Shown here in pieces: positions 34,003 through 35,827 of a stretch of 35,827 nucleotides of DNA. Positions within the stretch are counted from its first letter, which is position 1; the number at the start of each line of letters is the position of its first letter. The position numbers were made by a program, and so were the translations under genes. The stretch is from Dehalococcoidales bacterium (GTDB lineage Bacteria > Chloroflexota > Dehalococcoidia > Dehalococcoidales > Fen-1064): the NCBI GenBank assembly GCA_020342155.1, contig CP070842.1:1056864-1092690 (forward strand), in the 5' to 3' direction. The notes under the pieces are model-generated. The model searched no databases. It worked only from the letters and a program-made list of their open reading frames with translations, and was not told where the DNA came from.

Positions 34003-35592
34003 TTGTCAGAAGGCCTCTTATTAAAGGAACTGTCCCGTTATAACGCCGGCACTTACGTAGACATCATCTACAGAAATGCCCTGCTTTATCCAAACCAAGA
34101 AGCCTTCGTGTACGGTGATACGAGGATAACCTTCTCTGAGTTTAATACGAGAGTAAACAAGCTAGTTCATGCCTTACATGAGATGGGCGTAAAGAAAGGG
34201 GATGTACTCGGTATTCTATCCTGGAATTGTCTGGACTATGTCGAGGTATATGGGGCAGCGATGAAGGGAGGATTCATTGCCTCACGTTTTAACCCCCGGC
34301 TAACGGGAGATGAGCTGGATTACATCATCAACTATTCAGAAGCCAACACCCTCTTTGTGGGCCCTGAATTAGCAGAAGTGGTCAGTTCTATCAGGTCGCG
34401 CCTGCCTAAGGTCAGGAATTTCGTCTCTTTCGAAATTGCTGCTCCCGATATGACAGCCCACCATGACCTGCTGGCATCACACGAGGGCAACGAGCCCGAT
34501 GTCGAGGTGGGTGAGGACGATCCCGTCAGTATCATTTATACCAGCGGCACTACCGGTTTGCCCCGTGGCGCCCTGTACAATCACCGCTGTATCTTGGAAG
34601 ACGCCAAAACGCTGGTCATTAATATGGGCCTGCAAAGCAACGACCGTCACATCCAGATATCACCCTTCTTTCACATTGCCGGGGATACCATCCTGCGTGC
34701 CTTCCTTTACGTTGGCGGATGCAACGTTATCCTGAAATCCTTTGACCCGGCGATTACATTGCAGACAATTCAGGATGAGAAAGCAACCCACATGATGATG
34801 GTACCGACCCATGTTGTGGCAATGCTTGGGTTGCCTGATGCGGGCAAGTACGACATCAGCTCTATGAAACTCATGTGGTACGGCGGCTCACCTATGCCTC
34901 TCGAGGTATTGAAGCAGGGCATGAAGGTTTTCGGCCCTGTTTTTGCTCAGGGGTACGGCCAGAGTGAAAGCGGACCAGCCATTTCCCACCTGTCGAGAGA
35001 GGACCACAATGCCATGTATGGATCGGAGGAGGAACAGAAGAAACTCCTGTCGGCTGGTCGACCGGATGTTGGTGTCCACGTCAGAATCGTAGATGATAAA
35101 GATAATGATGTTGGACTGGGTGAATTGGGTGAAATAATAATACGAAGCAAGCATATCATGGTCGAATACTGGCATAGGCCAGAGGATACACGCGCCAGTG
35201 TCATTGATAGCTGGCTTCACACCGGAGACGTGGGCTACTATGATGAAGAGGGCTATATCTATATTGTAGACCGGAAAAAGGACCTGATTATTTCCGGCGG
35301 CGAGAATGTTTATCCGAGAGAAGTAGAAGAGGTACTCTATCAACACCCCGCAGTTCTGGAGGCAACCGTTATCGGTATCCCCGACCCATACTGGGTGGAG
35401 AAGGTCCACGCCGTAGTAGCCACGAAGAAGGGAGCAACCACCACCACCGAAGAGCTTATTGCTTTCTGTAAAGAGCGAATCGCTGGCTACAAAACACCGA
35501 AGTCGGTTGAGTTTATGGATGCCCTGCCCAAGAATCCTACCGGTAAGATTCTAAAACGCGAGCTAAGGGAGAAGTACTGGAAAGGGTCATAA
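34003..35592 (+). CDS. Acyl-CoA ligase (AMP-forming, fatty/aromatic acid type)
   Basis: A 529-residue ANL-superfamily ligase that activates a carboxylic acid with ATP and CoA. The phosphate loop is [14 protein letters not shown] (about 178-191). The adenylate region is [13 protein letters not shown], the hinge is [17 protein letters not shown], and the catalytic lysine is in [11 protein letters not shown] near the C-terminus. It is of the fatty-acyl/benzoate/cyclohexanecarboxylate ligase type, longer than the PaaK-like ligase at 11072. Translation starts at TTG (34003) behind a near-perfect GGAGGTGAT. The ATG at 33996 is out of frame and quickly meets a stop. The activase gene follows after 16 nt. 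Confidence 0.9.
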   Translation: MSEGLLLKELSRYNAGTYVDIIYRNALLYPNQEAFVYGDTRITFSEFNTRVNKLVHALHEMGVKKGDVLGILSWNCLDYVEVYGAAMKGGFIASRFNPRLTGDELDYIINYSEANTLFVGPELAEVVSSIRSRLPKVRNFVSFEIAAPDMTAHHDLLASHEGNEPDVEVGEDDPVSIIYTSGTTGLPRGALYNHRCILEDAKTLVINMGLQSNDRHIQISPFFHIAGDTILRAFLYVGGCNVILKSFDPAITLQTIQDEKATHMMMVPTHVVAMLGLPDAGKYDISSMKLMWYGGSPMPLEVLKQGMKVFGPVFAQGYGQSESGPAISHLSREDHNAMYGSEEEQKKLLSAGRPDVGVHVRIVDDKDNDVGLGELGEIIIRSKHIMVEYWHRPEDTRASVIDSWLHTGDVGYYDEEGYIYIVDRKKDLIISGGENVYPREVEEVLYQHPAVLEATVIGIPDPYWVEKVHAVVATKKGATTTTEELIAFCKERIAGYKTPKSVEFMDALPKNPTGKILKRELREKYWKGS

Positions 35593-35608
35593 TAGAGGAA
35601 GGGTTTTT

Positions 35609-35827
35609 GTGAATGTAGCAGTATCACCACAAGCTGCTGGTAATTCACAGAAGTTCGTGTTACAGACTGCAGACAAGATAATGAGCAACCCGGAAGAAGA
35701 AACCACCGAAGGCGTGATTTTCAATATACAGACTTATTCCATTCATGACGGCCCTGGAATTCGGACTACCGTTTTTCTTAAGGGGTGCCCGTTACGTTGT
35801 CTCTGGTGTCAGAACCCTGAGTCGCAG
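35609..35827 (+). CDS. Glycyl-radical enzyme activating enzyme (radical SAM), 5' part only
   Basis: The first 73 codons of a radical SAM activase, cut by the window end. It shows [19 protein letters not shown] and the cluster motif CPLRCLWC (Cys-x3-Cys-x2-Cys) with CQNPES. Such enzymes place the radical on the glycine of enzymes like those at 26203 and 28838. I start at GTG 35609, downstream of AGAGGAAG. This gives an N-terminal extension of about 35 residues before the usual family start; an ATG at 35681 would shorten it and has only a weak ribosome site. It lies over 4 kb from the nearest glycyl-radical gene and follows an acyl-CoA ligase. Confidence 0.85.
   Translation, partial: MNVAVSPQAAGNSQKFVLQTADKIMSNPEEETTEGVIFNIQTYSIHDGPGIRTTVFLKGCPLRCLWCQNPESQ

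Noticed and set aside
1..35827. Insertion sequences, phage genes, CRISPR arrays, rRNA genes
   Set aside because: I looked for transposase or integrase-like proteins, short regular repeats and rRNA-like sequence and saw none; the only notable internal repeat is the tract shared by the two glycyl-radical genes.

Overview
The window is an anaerobic aromatic-compound degradation island. It carries a complete set of genes for ATP-dependent dearomatisation of benzoyl-CoA and for the first steps of ring cleavage. Around it are molybdenum/tungsten enzymes, a sulfur/selenium-handling operon, two glycyl-radical enzymes and two acyl-CoA ligases. The chemistry is oxygen-sensitive (benzoyl-CoA reductase, glycyl-radical enzymes, many Fe-S proteins), so the host is almost certainly an anaerobic bacterium. 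Strong Shine-Dalgarno sites, sigma70-type promoters and frequent GTG/TTG starts are bacterial. An uncultured Chloroflexota (Dehalococcoidia-like) or deltaproteobacterial lineage is plausible, but the sequence alone does not settle this.

Layout. (1) 56-3472: a molybdopterin oxidoreductase fused in one frame to a cysteine desulfurase. (2) 3491-5209: an EgtD-type histidine methyltransferase, divergent from a DinB-fold protein. (3) 5214-7919, minus strand: YedE transporter, TusA-like protein, cysteine desulfurase and DUF3343 protein, a neighbourhood known from selenium/sulfur traffic. (4) 8042-12415, minus strand: PaaK-like aryl-CoA ligase, a small coiled-coil protein without a canonical start codon, a molybdopterin oxidoreductase and its four-cluster ferredoxin subunit, closed by a hairpin terminator. 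(5) 12581-15738: a promoter followed by had, oah and dch, the lower benzoyl-CoA genes. (6) 15835-16089: a reversed CPCC-family gene. (7) 16334-26153: a strong promoter, a PaaX-family regulator, four Bzd-type benzoyl-CoA reductase subunits, a ferredoxin, a BzdV-like electron-input flavoprotein, a thiolase and its DUF35 partner. (8) 26203-32614: two divergent paralogous glycyl-radical enzymes, the second followed by an MmgE/PrpD protein. (9) 32656-35827: a CapA-family protein, an acyl-CoA ligase and the start of a glycyl-radical activating enzyme cut by the window edge.

How the parts fit. A ligase makes an aryl-CoA. The Mo/W enzyme of block 4 may oxidise or otherwise modify it. BzdNOPQ, fed by the ferredoxin and the BzdV-like protein, reduces benzoyl-CoA to a dienoyl-CoA. 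Dch hydrates the diene, Had oxidises it, and Oah hydrates and opens the ring to 3-hydroxypimelyl-CoA. The thiolase/DUF35 pair could then cleave a beta-ketoacyl-CoA. The glycyl-radical enzymes probably serve a peripheral substrate that I cannot name. The most unusual items are the molybdoenzyme-desulfurase fusion next to a Se/S operon, and the twin glycyl-radical enzymes with different catalytic triplets (Cys-Leu-Glu and Cys-Leu-Asp).
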